A stretch of 15,451 nt of DNA from SLRI01 sp036796215. GTDB lineage: Bacteria; Pseudomonadota; Alphaproteobacteria; Geminicoccales; Geminicoccaceae. Positions 7,428 to 15,451 of this stretch are shown one piece after another; within the stretch, counting starts at the first letter, position 1; each line of letters opens with the position of its first letter. A program made the position numbers and the translations under genes. Where the stretch lies: contig DAIRDJ010000092.1 in NCBI GenBank assembly GCA_036796215.1, forward strand, positions 1 through 15,451. The letters run 5' to 3'. Under the pieces are notes generated by a model, which did not search any database, was not told where the DNA came from, and worked only from the letters and a program-made list of their open reading frames with translations.

Positions 7428-7808
7428 TCAGATAAGTCCCCGCCAGCTGTTCCACGAGAAGAGGAAGGGTGCCAGCACGTTATCGTAAAGCGCCGTGGCG
7501 AGCGGCCGCAGCGGCCGGCTGGCGACAATGCGGCCCAACCAGCGATAGCGCGGCATGCGCTGCCAGAGCAGGATGAACGCATCCACCCCGCTGTGCAGCT
7601 CGCCCGCCTCGTCCAGCACATGCAGCCGGCGCTTGGCCCCGGCCCGATCGATGCCGAAGGCGGCCAGCGCTTCGGGGTCAGAGCCCAGATCGTGCCAGCG
7701 CACCGCCTCGCCGTCCGGGCCGTTCTTGTAGTGCTCGATCTCGAAGCGGCAGACCGGGCAGGCGCCGTTGTAGTAGCAGACCGGTCGGTCTGCGGTTTCG
7801 CTCGTCAT
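7428..7808 (-). CDS. DCC family (DUF393) thiol-disulfide oxidoreductase-like protein
   Basis: Small 126-residue protein of the DCC/DUF393 family, predicted to have a thioredoxin-like fold. The hallmark is near the N-terminus: VCYYNGACPVCRFEIEHY, with the CxxC pair at C17 and C20. The Asp that gives the family its DxxCxxC name is Asn here (NGxCPxC). Further typical elements are a W-H-D-L segment (VRWHDLGSD), a GVDAF segment with following ILLW, and a tryptophan-rich end. Family members are assigned redox roles by their motif, but substrates are unknown. The ATG overlaps the stop of the FAD oxidoreductase by four bases (ATGA), so the two are probably made together. It is the last gene of its operon. 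A longer open frame upstream has no family similarity and was not used. Confidence 0.85.
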   Translation of the reverse strand: MTSETADRPVCYYNGACPVCRFEIEHYKNGPDGEAVRWHDLGSDPEALAAFGIDRAGAKRRLHVLDEAGELHSGVDAFILLWQRMPRYRWLGRIVASRPLRPLATALYDNVLAPFLFSWNSWRGLI

Positions 7809-8770
7809 GCGCTTTCCCGCAGCAATTTCACCAAGGCCCGACCGGAGAGAAACGCCGCCTCGACCTTGCCGCCGAGGCACCAGTCGCCACAGAGCCCGAG
7901 ACCACTCGCGCGATCGAAGAGCGCCGCCTCGCCGACCGGCTCGGTAACCAGCGCGTAGCGCCAGCGATGGGCCTCGAGGTGGCACGGCTTCACGTCGCCG
8001 ATCCCGGTCACTGCGCGAAACGCCTCAAGCAGCAGCGGTGCGACCGCCTCCGGCGTCTCCTCGAGATGCGCCGTCGACCATTCGGGCGAGGCGTGCACCG
8101 TCCAGGCATCGCGACCGGCCCGGCCGGGCTTGCTGGTATTACGCGCGATCCAGGCGATGGGACCACCATCGACCGATCGCGCATCGAGGCCGGCAAGCTC
8201 GAGCGGTGGATCGAAGGCCAGGAGCAGCGCCCAGCAGGGAGCGAGCCGGGCCTTGTCGACCGCGGCCAGAAGTGCCGACGGCGGGCCGCCCTCGATGCCC
8301 GCCAGGAGCTCCTCTGCCTGCACCGGCGGGATCGCGAGCACCACCGAGGCGAAAGGCCCGTGGCGGATACCCCCCGCATCCTCGAGTGACCACCCCTCGC
8401 CAGCCCGCACGAGCCGGACGATCCGGCAATCGGTCTCGACCGGCACGTCGGCGAGCAGCAACTTCAAGGGTGTGTTCATGGCGGGCGTGCCGACATAGAC
8501 CCGCCGCTCGTCGATCTCGGCCGCCGGCCAGCGGGCGACGATCCCGGCCTCGACCCCGGCCGCCAGCAGCCGCTCGAGGAGCGGATCGCGCGGCCGAATG
8601 AACTGGGCACCGTGGTCGAAGACGGCACCCGCGCGGCGGCGCTGGGCGAGCCTGCCGCCGACCGAGCGGCCCTTGTCGAAGACGGTGACCCGTTCGCCGG
8701 CCGCGGCGAGCCCGCGTGCCGCGATGGCCCCGGCGACCCCCGCCCCGATCACCGCGATCCTGCGGTTCAT
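7805..8770 (-). CDS. Renalase-like NAD(P)/FAD-dependent oxidoreductase
   Basis: Flavoprotein of the amine-oxidase/renalase superfamily, 321 residues. The N-terminus carries the dinucleotide fold IAVIGAGVAG (GxGxxG at residues 9-14). Strand two ends in an acidic residue, VFDKGRSVGGR, with D32 expected to hold the FAD ribose. Next comes FDHGAQF, typical of the renalase-like branch. A C-terminal GLCGDWCLGGKVEAAFLSG forms the second FAD contact. The substrate is unknown. The start at ATG 8768-8770 is supported by AAGGG seven bases upstream; an ATG at 8791 inside the cca stop region would add seven residues. It lies 10 bases after cca and overlaps the DCC gene by four bases. The pairing with a CxxC protein suggests a shared redox function, but this is only inference. 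Confidence 0.88.
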   Translation of the reverse strand: MNRRIAVIGAGVAGAIAARGLAAAGERVTVFDKGRSVGGRLAQRRRAGAVFDHGAQFIRPRDPLLERLLAAGVEAGIVARWPAAEIDERRVYVGTPAMNTPLKLLLADVPVETDCRIVRLVRAGEGWSLEDAGGIRHGPFASVVLAIPPVQAEELLAGIEGGPPSALLAAVDKARLAPCWALLLAFDPPLELAGLDARSVDGGPIAWIARNTSKPGRAGRDAWTVHASPEWSTAHLEETPEAVAPLLLEAFRAVTGIGDVKPCHLEAHRWRYALVTEPVGEAALFDRASGLGLCGDWCLGGKVEAAFLSGRALVKLLRESA

Positions 8771-8780
8771 GCGCCGCCCT

Positions 8781-10019
8781 TCATTCGTCATCTCCGAGTG
8801 TGGCCGCAGCCGGTTGGACCAGCGCCAAAAGGCTGTCGCGGTCGGCGCTGAAGTCGCTCGCGATCCAGGCCGCCTCGAGCTGCCGGAGCACCGTGCCGAC
8901 GGCGGGCCCGTGGGGAATGCCGAGGGCCACGAGATCACGCCCACGAACCGGCAGCTGCGGCTCGCCGAAGGCATCGAGCAGCGCCAGGATCGCCGCCAGC
9001 TGGGCCGGCGCCGCATCGCGCTCGGCCGCAGCCAGGCACAGGCGATCGGCGAGGCACCGCCGGCCGAGTTGGTAGGCGAGGGCGCGCAGCGGCACCGGTG
9101 CGAGGTCGAGCGCCGGCAGTGCTGCCGTCGCCAGATCGACCAGCCGATCACGCTCGTCATTGGCGAGCCGCAGCCGCTCGGCGATGGCCGCGGCATCCAC
9201 CGCCCCACGGGTCAGGGCCGCAAGCTCGAGGATCGGGTCGGCGTCCGGTGCCAGGCGGCGCAATCGGGCGAACCGCTCGAGGGTCGGCCTCGCCAGAAAG
9301 ATCGCCTGCCAGACCTCGGTCTCGGCCATCAGATCCAGGCTCGCCTCGACGTTCGGCCCCTGCAGGAGCTTGAGCAGCTCGGCCCGGAGCCGTTCGCCCG
9401 AGAGCCGCTGCAGCCCCTGCCGCTCGAGCGCCAGAGCGTCGAGCGTGGCCTCGGGCGGGCGCTCGCGGCCGAAGCGCGCGAAAAACCGGAAAAAGCGAAG
9501 GATGCGGAGGTAATCCTCAGCGATCCGGGCCTGGGGCTCGCCGACGAAGCGAATGCGACCGGCGGCGAGATCGGCGCACCCGTCGAACGGATCGTAGAGC
9601 CGGCCCTCGGCATCGCAGCTCATGGCGTTGATGGTGAAGTCGCGCCGCGCCGCATCGGCAAAAAAGCAGTCGGTGAAGGCGACGACGGCCCGCCGGCCAT
9701 CGGTGGCAACATCGTGGCGCAGCGTGGTGATCTCGAAGGCACGACCGTCCACCAGGGCGGTGATCGTGCCATGGTCGATGCCGGTCGGGATGGTCCTGAT
9801 CCCGGCCGCGGCCAGAAGCTCGATGCTGCGCTCGGGCGGCAGCGGGGTCGCGAGATCGAGATCGACCATGTCGAGGGCGGGATCGATGAGCGTGTCACGG
9901 ACGCAGCCGCCGACGAAGCGCACCGGCGCGCCAGCCGCAGCGAGGGCCCTGAGCAGCCGCCGGGTCGCGGCCGCCTCGAGCCAGGCGGCATGGGCAAGTG
10001 GCCGGTCGTCAGTTGCCAT
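8781..10019 (-). CDS. cca: CCA tRNA nucleotidyltransferase (class II polymerase-beta family)
   Basis: Adds or repairs the 3'-CCA end of tRNA using CTP and ATP. The 412-residue protein has the head-domain motifs in order: FVGGCVRD at residues 35-42, the catalytic carboxylates in DLDL (D53 and D55), and RRDFTINAM at 125-133. The RNA-binding neck follows (GRIRFVGEPQARIAEDYLRILRFFRF), then a helical C-terminal part with SGERLRAELLKLL. Poly(A) polymerase I shares these motifs, but the length, the lack of a basic C-terminal tail and usual alphaproteobacterial content favour CCA addition. The ATG at 10017-10019 overlaps the DUF6111 gene by 11 bases. A renalase-like gene follows 10 bases downstream. 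Confidence 0.92.
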   Translation of the reverse strand: MATDDRPLAHAAWLEAAATRRLLRALAAAGAPVRFVGGCVRDTLIDPALDMVDLDLATPLPPERSIELLAAAGIRTIPTGIDHGTITALVDGRAFEITTLRHDVATDGRRAVVAFTDCFFADAARRDFTINAMSCDAEGRLYDPFDGCADLAAGRIRFVGEPQARIAEDYLRILRFFRFFARFGRERPPEATLDALALERQGLQRLSGERLRAELLKLLQGPNVEASLDLMAETEVWQAIFLARPTLERFARLRRLAPDADPILELAALTRGAVDAAAIAERLRLANDERDRLVDLATAALPALDLAPVPLRALAYQLGRRCLADRLCLAAAERDAAPAQLAAILALLDAFGEPQLPVRGRDLVALGIPHGPAVGTVLRQLEAAWIASDFSADRDSLLALVQPAAATLGDDE

Positions 10020-10323
10020 CGGCCGGGGCCGGCTCGGCGGCGGGCGCCTCGGTCACCTCGCCCGAAGGCTGCAGCACCTCGGCCGGGACGACCCGACCGT
10101 CCTCGAGCCTGGGCGGCACATAGGCGCCGCCAGTCTCCCAGCCGCCGGTGAACGCCAGGGTGAAGAGGCTCGCGATCAGCAAGGCGAGGCCGGCGACGCA
10201 GAGGACGAGCCAGGGTGTGCTCTGCAACAGCGCCCGCCCGTCGGTCACCAGATAGCGATAGGTGAAAAAGCCGATGAACGGCAGCAGGAACGGCAGAATG
10301 TAGAACAACACGATGCGCAACAT
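10009..10323 (-). CDS. Small DUF6111-like membrane protein
   Basis: A 104-residue protein with two hydrophobic segments, about residues 3-25 (RIVLFYILPFLLPFIGFF) and 38-60. These are followed by a conserved-looking motif, GGAYVPPRLEDGRVVP, and a Pro/Ala/Glu-rich low-complexity tail. The layout matches my recollection of the DUF6111 family of alphaproteobacteria, which has no known function. It probably sits in the inner membrane with a short soluble tail. The start was chosen at the ATG at 10321-10323, where the first hydrophobic segment begins; the open frame upstream runs into the Nudix gene and looks non-coding. No clear ribosome binding site is seen. It lies 46 bases after the Nudix gene and overlaps cca by 11 bases. 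Confidence 0.75.
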   Translation of the reverse strand: MLRIVLFYILPFLLPFIGFFTYRYLVTDGRALLQSTPWLVLCVAGLALLIASLFTLAFTGGWETGGAYVPPRLEDGRVVPAEVLQPSGEVTEAPAAEPAPADGN

Positions 10324-10360
10324 GAGGCAGGCGGGTCCGACGGTCCGAGGCGGGCACAGC

Positions 10361-10379
10361 CGCGGGCGGTCAGCCCGCG
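10361..10379 (-). other. Hairpin with the Nudix stop codon in its loop
   Basis: The minus strand reads CGCGGGC, loop TGACC, GCCCGCG: a perfect seven-pair stem whose loop contains the TGA stop of the Nudix gene. There is no U tract. It may affect termination, reinitiation at the DUF6111 gene or mRNA stability, or may be chance in GC-rich DNA. Confidence 0.3.
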
Positions 10380-10984
10380 AGCGTGCGCGCGAGATTGACG
10401 AGAATGCCGGCTGTCGCCCCCCAGATGTAGCGATCCTGGTAGGGCAGGACGAAAAAGTGCCGACACTCACCGTTCCTCAGATAGGAATCGCGCTGGTGAT
10501 TGGCAGGGTCGAGGACGAAGTCGAGCGGCACCTCGAAGACGTCGGCGACCTCGGCCGGATCCGGTCGCCAGGCCAGAGGCGGCTCGGCCACCCGGCCGAT
10601 CACCGGGTAGATGCGAAACCCGGTGATCGTGTCATAGGCCCGAAGACTGCCGAGCACCTCGACGCGCCACGGCTCGAGACCGATCTCCTCCTCGCTCTCG
10701 CGCAGGGCGGTGGCGACCGCACTCACATCATCCGGCTCCATCCGCCCGCCGGGCAGACTGATTTGACCCGCATGCGCACTGAGGTGGGCCGCCCGCTCGG
10801 TGAGCACGAAGGCGGTCCCCTCCGGCCGGTCGAGCAGGGCGACGAGCACCGCCGCCGGCGTCAGGTGGCCGCTCGGCGGTGGCTGGCGCGCCTCGTCGCC
10901 CGGGACATACCAGGGTGGCTCGAGGACGAGACCGTCGCGCAGCCGGTCGCGCATCAGCTCGGGATCGAGCGGTACGGTGCACAT
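10370..10984 (-). CDS. CoA pyrophosphatase-type Nudix hydrolase
   Basis: Predicted to hydrolyse CoA or a related nucleoside diphosphate to 3',5'-ADP and 4'-phosphopantetheine. The 204-residue protein has the CoA-branch signature: LSAHAGQISLPGG at residues 68-80 (H-x-G-Q before the Nudix box). It runs straight into the box GGRMEPDDVSAVATALRESEEEIGL with the metal-binding R95-E96 and E99-E100. The box carries the one-residue longer spacing seen in NUDT7-like enzymes. CoA specificity is a family inference. The start ATG (10982-10984) shares one base with the stop of the DUF1285 gene (TGATG), so the two are coupled. The next gene, DUF6111, follows after 46 bases. Confidence 0.9.
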   Translation of the reverse strand: MCTVPLDPELMRDRLRDGLVLEPPWYVPGDEARQPPPSGHLTPAAVLVALLDRPEGTAFVLTERAAHLSAHAGQISLPGGRMEPDDVSAVATALRESEEEIGLEPWRVEVLGSLRAYDTITGFRIYPVIGRVAEPPLAWRPDPAEVADVFEVPLDFVLDPANHQRDSYLRNGECRHFFVLPYQDRYIWGATAGILVNLARTLAG

Positions 10985-11526
10985 CACCACTGGTCGAGCC
11001 GCCCGAGGCTGAAGAGCTGACCCGCGCCGCGCAGGACGAGCTCGCCACCAGCAGGCTCGGCGAGCTCCACCAGATGATAGAAGACCGGGCGCAAGAGCCG
11101 GCCCTCCAGGGGCAACCGCGTACCCGCGGCCGGTCGCACGACGAGATAGGGTGCAGGCGCACCGCCCTCGGGCGGCGGGCGCATCGCCAGGGGATGGTCG
11201 GCATCGAGTGTCAGCCACTGGTCGAGATTGGTCCGGAAACGGATGGTCTGCCCGGCTCCGGGATCAGAACAATCGAGCTCGACGATCGTGAACGGCACGT
11301 CCTCGACTTCGACCCTGCCCGCCTCGACCGGGGTCACGAGCCAATAGCTGCCGTCCGCCGCCCGCTGCAGCGCCGTGGCGAACAGCTTGACCAGCGCCGG
11401 CCGGGGGATCCTCGAGCCCTGGTAGTGCCAGCTGCCGTCGGCACTGATCGCCATCGAGAACTGACCGCCACCCGCGGTGCCAAGCTCGGCCAGCCGGGCA
11501 TCGATGTCGAACGGCCGCCTCACCAT
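10984..11526 (-). CDS. DUF1285 domain-containing protein
   Basis: Protein of the DUF1285 family, about 180 residues, of unknown function. Family-like features are GQFSMAISADGSWHYQGSRI, then RPALVKLFATAL, DGSYWLVTPVE and VEVEDVPFTIVEL. It is a soluble, beta-rich protein without signal peptide or membrane segment. Two starts are possible. The ATG at 11524-11526 begins just before the conserved part and is used here; it has only a weak ribosome binding site. An upstream in-frame ATG at 11641-11643 has a strong AAGGA seven bases before it. It would add 39 Arg-rich residues whose third-codon-position GC is visibly lower than in the body of the gene. It is the first gene of the second operon and abuts the Nudix gene by one base. 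Its steady pairing here with CoA-Nudix and cca does not reveal its role. Confidence 0.82.
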   Translation of the reverse strand: MVRRPFDIDARLAELGTAGGGQFSMAISADGSWHYQGSRIPRPALVKLFATALQRAADGSYWLVTPVEAGRVEVEDVPFTIVELDCSDPGAGQTIRFRTNLDQWLTLDADHPLAMRPPPEGGAPAPYLVVRPAAGTRLPLEGRLLRPVFYHLVELAEPAGGELVLRGAGQLFSLGRLDQW

Positions 11527-11802
11527 GGCGAGCGCGCCCGAACGCCCGCGATCACGTCGCCGGCGGGCGAGGTGCTCGGGGGTCGCACCGTGCCGCTGAT
11601 GCCGCTCTGCCCCATCACCCTCTTGCCTTCGCCCGACCACCATGCAGTTATCCTTAAACTAGACTTTGCACGCCGCGACTTCCAGTTGATATTGTGTCGT
11701 GCGGGTCGCGCAAGTCGCGGACTAGAACTGCCGTGCCGCCGATTTGTGGCGTGCGCCTCGACCAGGGCAAGGGGACAGGCGCCAGAGCGAGGGAACGGGC
11801 GA
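11527..11802. promoter_or_regulatory. Divergent intergenic region with candidate overlapping promoters
   Basis: Space between the DUF1285 gene and moxR. It is the only clearly AT-enriched stretch here (about 11645-11700). On the plus strand TTGCAC (11666-11671) and GATATT (11688-11693) are 16 bases apart and could serve moxR. On the minus strand TTGCGC (11713-11708) and TATCAA (11691-11686) are also 16 bases apart and could serve the DUF1285 operon. The two -10 boxes overlap, so the promoters would compete. The moxR transcript would carry a leader of about 100 bases. If the DUF1285 gene starts at 11643, part of this stretch is coding. Confidence 0.4.
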
Positions 11803-12791
<989 letters not shown>

Positions 12792-12795
<4 letters not shown>

Positions 12796-12845
12796 ACGGA
12801 CCGCATCGACCGACCCGGCCACGGCACGCGGGCCGTTCGGCATGA
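12792..12845 (+). CDS. Possible 17-codon bridging frame between moxR and the DUF58 gene
   Basis: An ATG overlapping the moxR stop (ATGA, 12792-12795) opens a frame of 17 codons (MNGPHRPTRPRHAGRSA). It closes with a TGA that overlaps the start of the DUF58 gene (ATGA, 12842-12845). AGG lies five bases before the ATG. It is rich in Arg, Pro and His and resembles no family. It may serve only to carry ribosomes from moxR to the DUF58 gene. Chance cannot be excluded. Confidence 0.25.
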
Positions 12846-13738
12846 GCATGGCCGCCACCGAACTCGGCCGGCTGCGCGGCGAGGCGGAGAGGCTCGGCGC
12901 CCGCCTGCCGGCTCTCCTGGTCGAGGCCGAACGGGTGGCGACCACGGTGAGCCAGGGCGTGCACGGCCGGCGGCGGACCGGGGTCGGCGAGACCTTCTGG
13001 CAATACCGCCAATACCAGCCGGGCGACCCCGCGGGCTCGATCGACTGGCGCCAATCGGCGCGCTCCCGGCATCTCTTCGTCCGCGAGCAGGAATGGGAAG
13101 CGGCCGAGAGCGTCTGGCTCTGGCCCGACCAGTCGGCCTCGATGCACTACCGCTCCCGGCCGAGCTGGCCCACCAAGCGCGACCGTGCCCTGGTCCTCAC
13201 CCTCGCCCTGGGCGGGCTTCTGGTCCGCGCCGGCGAGCGCATCGCCGCCCTCGGTGCCGGCGAGCGGCCCCGCGGCGGCCAGTACGGCTTCAACATCGTC
13301 GTCCAGCGGATCCTCGAGAGCGTCGGTGCTGCGACGTCCGTGGCACCCGACCAGGACCTGCCGCGCCACGCCCGGCTCGTGCTCGTCTCCGACTTCCTCG
13401 AGCCGCCCGAGACGATCGCCCGGCGGTTCTCCGAGCTCAACGCCATCGGCGCCCAGGTGGCGCTGCTGCTGGTCGCCGATCCGGCCGAGGAGACGCTCGA
13501 TTTTCACGGTCGTGTGCTCTTCCAGGGCCTCGAGGGCGAGGGCCGCACGCTGATCGGCAATGTCGGCGGGATCCGCGACCGCTACCGCGAGCTTTACCGC
13601 GCGCACAGGGCGCATCTGGGCGACCTCGCCCGCAAGCACGGCTGGCAATTGGCCATCCATCACACCGACAGATCCGCGGAAAGCGGCCTCTTGACCCTCT
13701 ACCAGATGCTCGCACCCCGTGCGGCCGGGCGGCACTGA
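12842..13738 (+). CDS. DUF58 domain protein (VWA-like, MoxR partner)
   Basis: Protein of 298 residues with the DUF58 signature ETFWQYRQYQPGDPAGSIDWR followed by SARSRHLFVREQE (about residues 50-84). A von Willebrand A-type metal site, DxSxS, follows at D96, S98 and S100 (WPDQSASM). DUF58 proteins are the usual companions of MoxR ATPases and are thought to bind substrates or assembly partners through the metal site. No membrane segment is obvious. Two close ATGs (12842 and 12848) are possible starts; the first overlaps the stop of the small bridging frame. A longer upstream frame into moxR is rejected. A DUF4159 gene starts three bases after its stop, showing tight operon packing. Confidence 0.92.
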   Translation: MSMAATELGRLRGEAERLGARLPALLVEAERVATTVSQGVHGRRRTGVGETFWQYRQYQPGDPAGSIDWRQSARSRHLFVREQEWEAAESVWLWPDQSASMHYRSRPSWPTKRDRALVLTLALGGLLVRAGERIAALGAGERPRGGQYGFNIVVQRILESVGAATSVAPDQDLPRHARLVLVSDFLEPPETIARRFSELNAIGAQVALLLVADPAEETLDFHGRVLFQGLEGEGRTLIGNVGGIRDRYRELYRAHRAHLGDLARKHGWQLAIHHTDRSAESGLLTLYQMLAPRAAGRH

Positions 13739-13741
13739 ACG

Positions 13742-15451
13742 ATGCTGACCCTGGGCCCGCTTGCCTTCGTCCAGCCCTGGCTGCTCCTCGGCCTTGTCGC
13801 TTTGCCGGCGATCTGGCTGCTGCTGCGCCTGACCCCCCCGGCTCCCCGCCAGGTCGCCTTCCCGCCTTTGGCGCTGCTGCTCAAGCTCGTGGCGCCGGAG
13901 GAGACCCCGGCGCGCACGCCCTGGTGGCTGCTGCTGCTGCGTCTCGCGATCGCGGCCCTGATCATCATCGGTCTGGCAGGGCCCGTCCTCAACCCGGCGC
14001 CGGAGCTCGGTGGCCGGGGACCGTTGCTCCTGGTGGTCGATGACGGCTGGGCCGCCGCCCCCAACTGGCAGCGGCGGGTCGAGGTCGCAGCCGAACTGCT
14101 CGAGCAGGCCGAGCGCGACAATCGCCCGGTGATCGTGCTCGAGACCGCCGCCGACGATCGTGGTACCCCGCTCGAGCCGCGGCCGGCGCGCGAGGTGCTG
14201 GAAGGCTTGCCCGGCTGGCAACCGAAAGCCTGGTCGGTCGACCACGACCAGGCCCTGGCCCGGCTCGAGGCTAGTGGCCTGGAGGCCGCCCAGCCCGTCT
14301 GGCTCGCCGACGGTGTTCTCGATCGCGAGACCCAGAACGAGGCCACCCGCCCCTTCGCCCTGGCCCTGGGCGCGCTGGGCGAGCTGCAGGTCGTCGCCGA
14401 CCCACCGGCCGAACGGGCGGTGCTGCTGGCCCCGGGCGAGCTCGGCCAGAGCACCCAATCGGTCCGCGTCGTGCGGCCCGCGACGGAAACCCCGTGGCCC
14501 GCCGAGATCATCGCAACCGGCCCCGAAGGCGAAGTACTCGGCCGCTTCGCCATCCCCGTCGAGACGGCCGGTCGCGAGGCCGTGGTCGAGCTCGACCTGC
14601 CGCTCGATCTGCGCAACCGGATCGCCCGGCTGGAGCTCACCGGCGAGCATGGGATCGGTGGGGCGCTGCTCTTCGACGAGCGCTGGCGGCGGCGGACGGT
14701 CGGCATCGCGGGCGATCCCACGGGCTCGGCCGATCAGCCGCTCCTGGCCGAACCCTATTTCGTCGAGCGGGCACTGCGGCCGTTTGCCGAGATCCGCCGC
14801 GGCCGGATCACCGAGCTCGTCGAGGCCCCGTTGTCGCTGCTGGTGGTCACCGACCGGGGCCAGTTCGCTGCGGCCGAAGAGGAAGCGCTCACCACCTGGG
14901 TCGAACGCGGCGGGGTGCTGCTCCGCTTTGCCGGCCCCAGGCTCGCCGGGGTCGATCCGGACGGTACGGGCACGATCGAGCTCGGCACCGCTGCGGCCGA
15001 TCCGCTCTTGCCCGTCCGGCTGCGCTCGGGCGACCGCCAGTTGGGCGGTGCGCTTTCCTGGTCCGAGCCCTTGCCGCTCGCCCCCTTCCAGCCGGACAGC
15101 CCGTTTGCCGGGCTCGAGAACAGCGAGGAGGCGATCGTCTTTCGCCAGGTCCTGGCCGAGCCCAGCCCGGAGCTCGCGGCAGCGACGCTCGCGAGCTTGG
15201 TCGACGGCACCCCGATCGTCACCGGCCGGGCGATCGGCGAGGGCCAGACCATCCTCTTCCACACCACGGCCAATACCAGCTGGACCAGCCTGCCGCTCTC
15301 CGGGGTGTTCGTCGACATGCTCCGCCGCATCGCCGAGATGGGCATCGGCGCCGGCAGCCGCCTCGACGGCCTGGTCCGCGCCGACCGGGTGCTCGCCGCC
15401 GACGGCAGCCTGGTCGAGCCGCCAGCCGATCTCCAGCCGCTCGATGCCGCC
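13742..15451 (+). CDS. BatA-like / DUF4159 membrane protein, 3' end beyond window
   Basis: The frame runs open from the ATG at 13742-13744 to the window end, 570 codons. It begins with a BatA-type N-terminus: a first membrane segment at about residues 10-30, the typical TPPAPRQVAFPPLALLLKL, and a second segment at about 61-80. A VWA-like fold would follow, but the metal-binding DxSxS is not present: the strand ends in LLLVVDDGWAAAPNW (residues 95-109). It may therefore not bind metal. Later parts contain a GATase1-like LLVVTDRGQFAAAEEEALTTWVERGG segment and FHTTANTSW. In related operons such proteins end in a DUF4159 domain; that part lies outside the window, so the name rests on context. It is the third gene of the MoxR operon and probably its membrane anchor. 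Confidence 0.85.
   Translation, partial: MLTLGPLAFVQPWLLLGLVALPAIWLLLRLTPPAPRQVAFPPLALLLKLVAPEETPARTPWWLLLLRLAIAALIIIGLAGPVLNPAPELGGRGPLLLVVDDGWAAAPNWQRRVEVAAELLEQAERDNRPVIVLETAADDRGTPLEPRPAREVLEGLPGWQPKAWSVDHDQALARLEASGLEAAQPVWLADGVLDRETQNEATRPFALALGALGELQVVADPPAERAVLLAPGELGQSTQSVRVVRPATETPWPAEIIATGPEGEVLGRFAIPVETAGREAVVELDLPLDLRNRIARLELTGEHGIGGALLFDERWRRRTVGIAGDPTGSADQPLLAEPYFVERALRPFAEIRRGRITELVEAPLSLLVVTDRGQFAAAEEEALTTWVERGGVLLRFAGPRLAGVDPDGTGTIELGTAAADPLLPVRLRSGDRQLGGALSWSEPLPLAPFQPDSPFAGLENSEEAIVFRQVLAEPSPELAAATLASLVDGTPIVTGRAIGEGQTILFHTTANTSWTSLPLSGVFVDMLRRIAEMGIGAGSRLDGLVRADRVLAADGSLVEPPADLQPLDAA

Noticed and set aside
7809..7985. N-terminal extension of the DCC protein into the flavoprotein gene
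   Set aside because: Arg/Gly-rich shadow of the overlapping gene; the family domain begins right after the ATG at 7808, which has the typical ATGA overlap.

Overview
The window is a strongly GC-rich chromosomal segment from an alphaproteobacterium, most likely of the Rhodospirillales/Geminicoccales type. The basis is the gene order rpsB-tsf-pyrH-frr-uppS-cdsA-dxr-rseP, the single-PDZ RseP, and a DUF1285/CoA-Nudix/DUF6111/cca block next to a MoxR-DUF58-DUF4159 block. The lineage is inferred from gene content and order only. Coding is dense. I saw no mobile element, CRISPR array, tRNA or rRNA.

Region 1 (1-7263, minus strand) is a housekeeping operon read from right to left: rpsB (ribosomal protein S2), tsf (EF-Ts), pyrH (UMP kinase), frr (ribosome recycling factor), uppS (undecaprenyl diphosphate synthase), cdsA (CDP-diglyceride synthetase), dxr (MEP-pathway reductoisomerase) and rseP (site-2 protease, cut by the window edge). 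It joins translation, UMP supply, and isoprenoid, phospholipid and cell-wall-carrier synthesis. The rpsB leader can fold into a compact three-way junction, and the tsf-pyrH spacer holds a strong UUCG-loop hairpin.

Region 2 (7428 to about 11526 or 11643, minus strand) is a tightly packed second operon, also read right to left: a DUF1285 protein, a CoA-type Nudix hydrolase, a small DUF6111 membrane protein, the CCA tRNA nucleotidyltransferase, a renalase-like FAD oxidoreductase, and a small CxxC protein of the DCC/DUF393 family. Neighbours overlap or are separated by at most 46 bases.

Region 3 (11803-15451, plus strand) diverges from region 2. It encodes a MoxR AAA+ ATPase, a DUF58 protein with a VWA-type MIDAS motif, and the first 570 codons of a BatA-like/DUF4159 membrane protein that runs off the window. 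These three probably form one envelope-associated chaperone-like system. A 17-codon reading frame fits exactly between the moxR stop and the DUF58 start, with ATGA overlaps at both ends. The short region between regions 2 and 3 appears to carry overlapping divergent promoters.

Most of the window is conserved core genome. The less explained signals are the structured rpsB leader, the bridging mini-frame in the MoxR operon, and the uncharacterised DUF1285/DUF6111/DCC genes.
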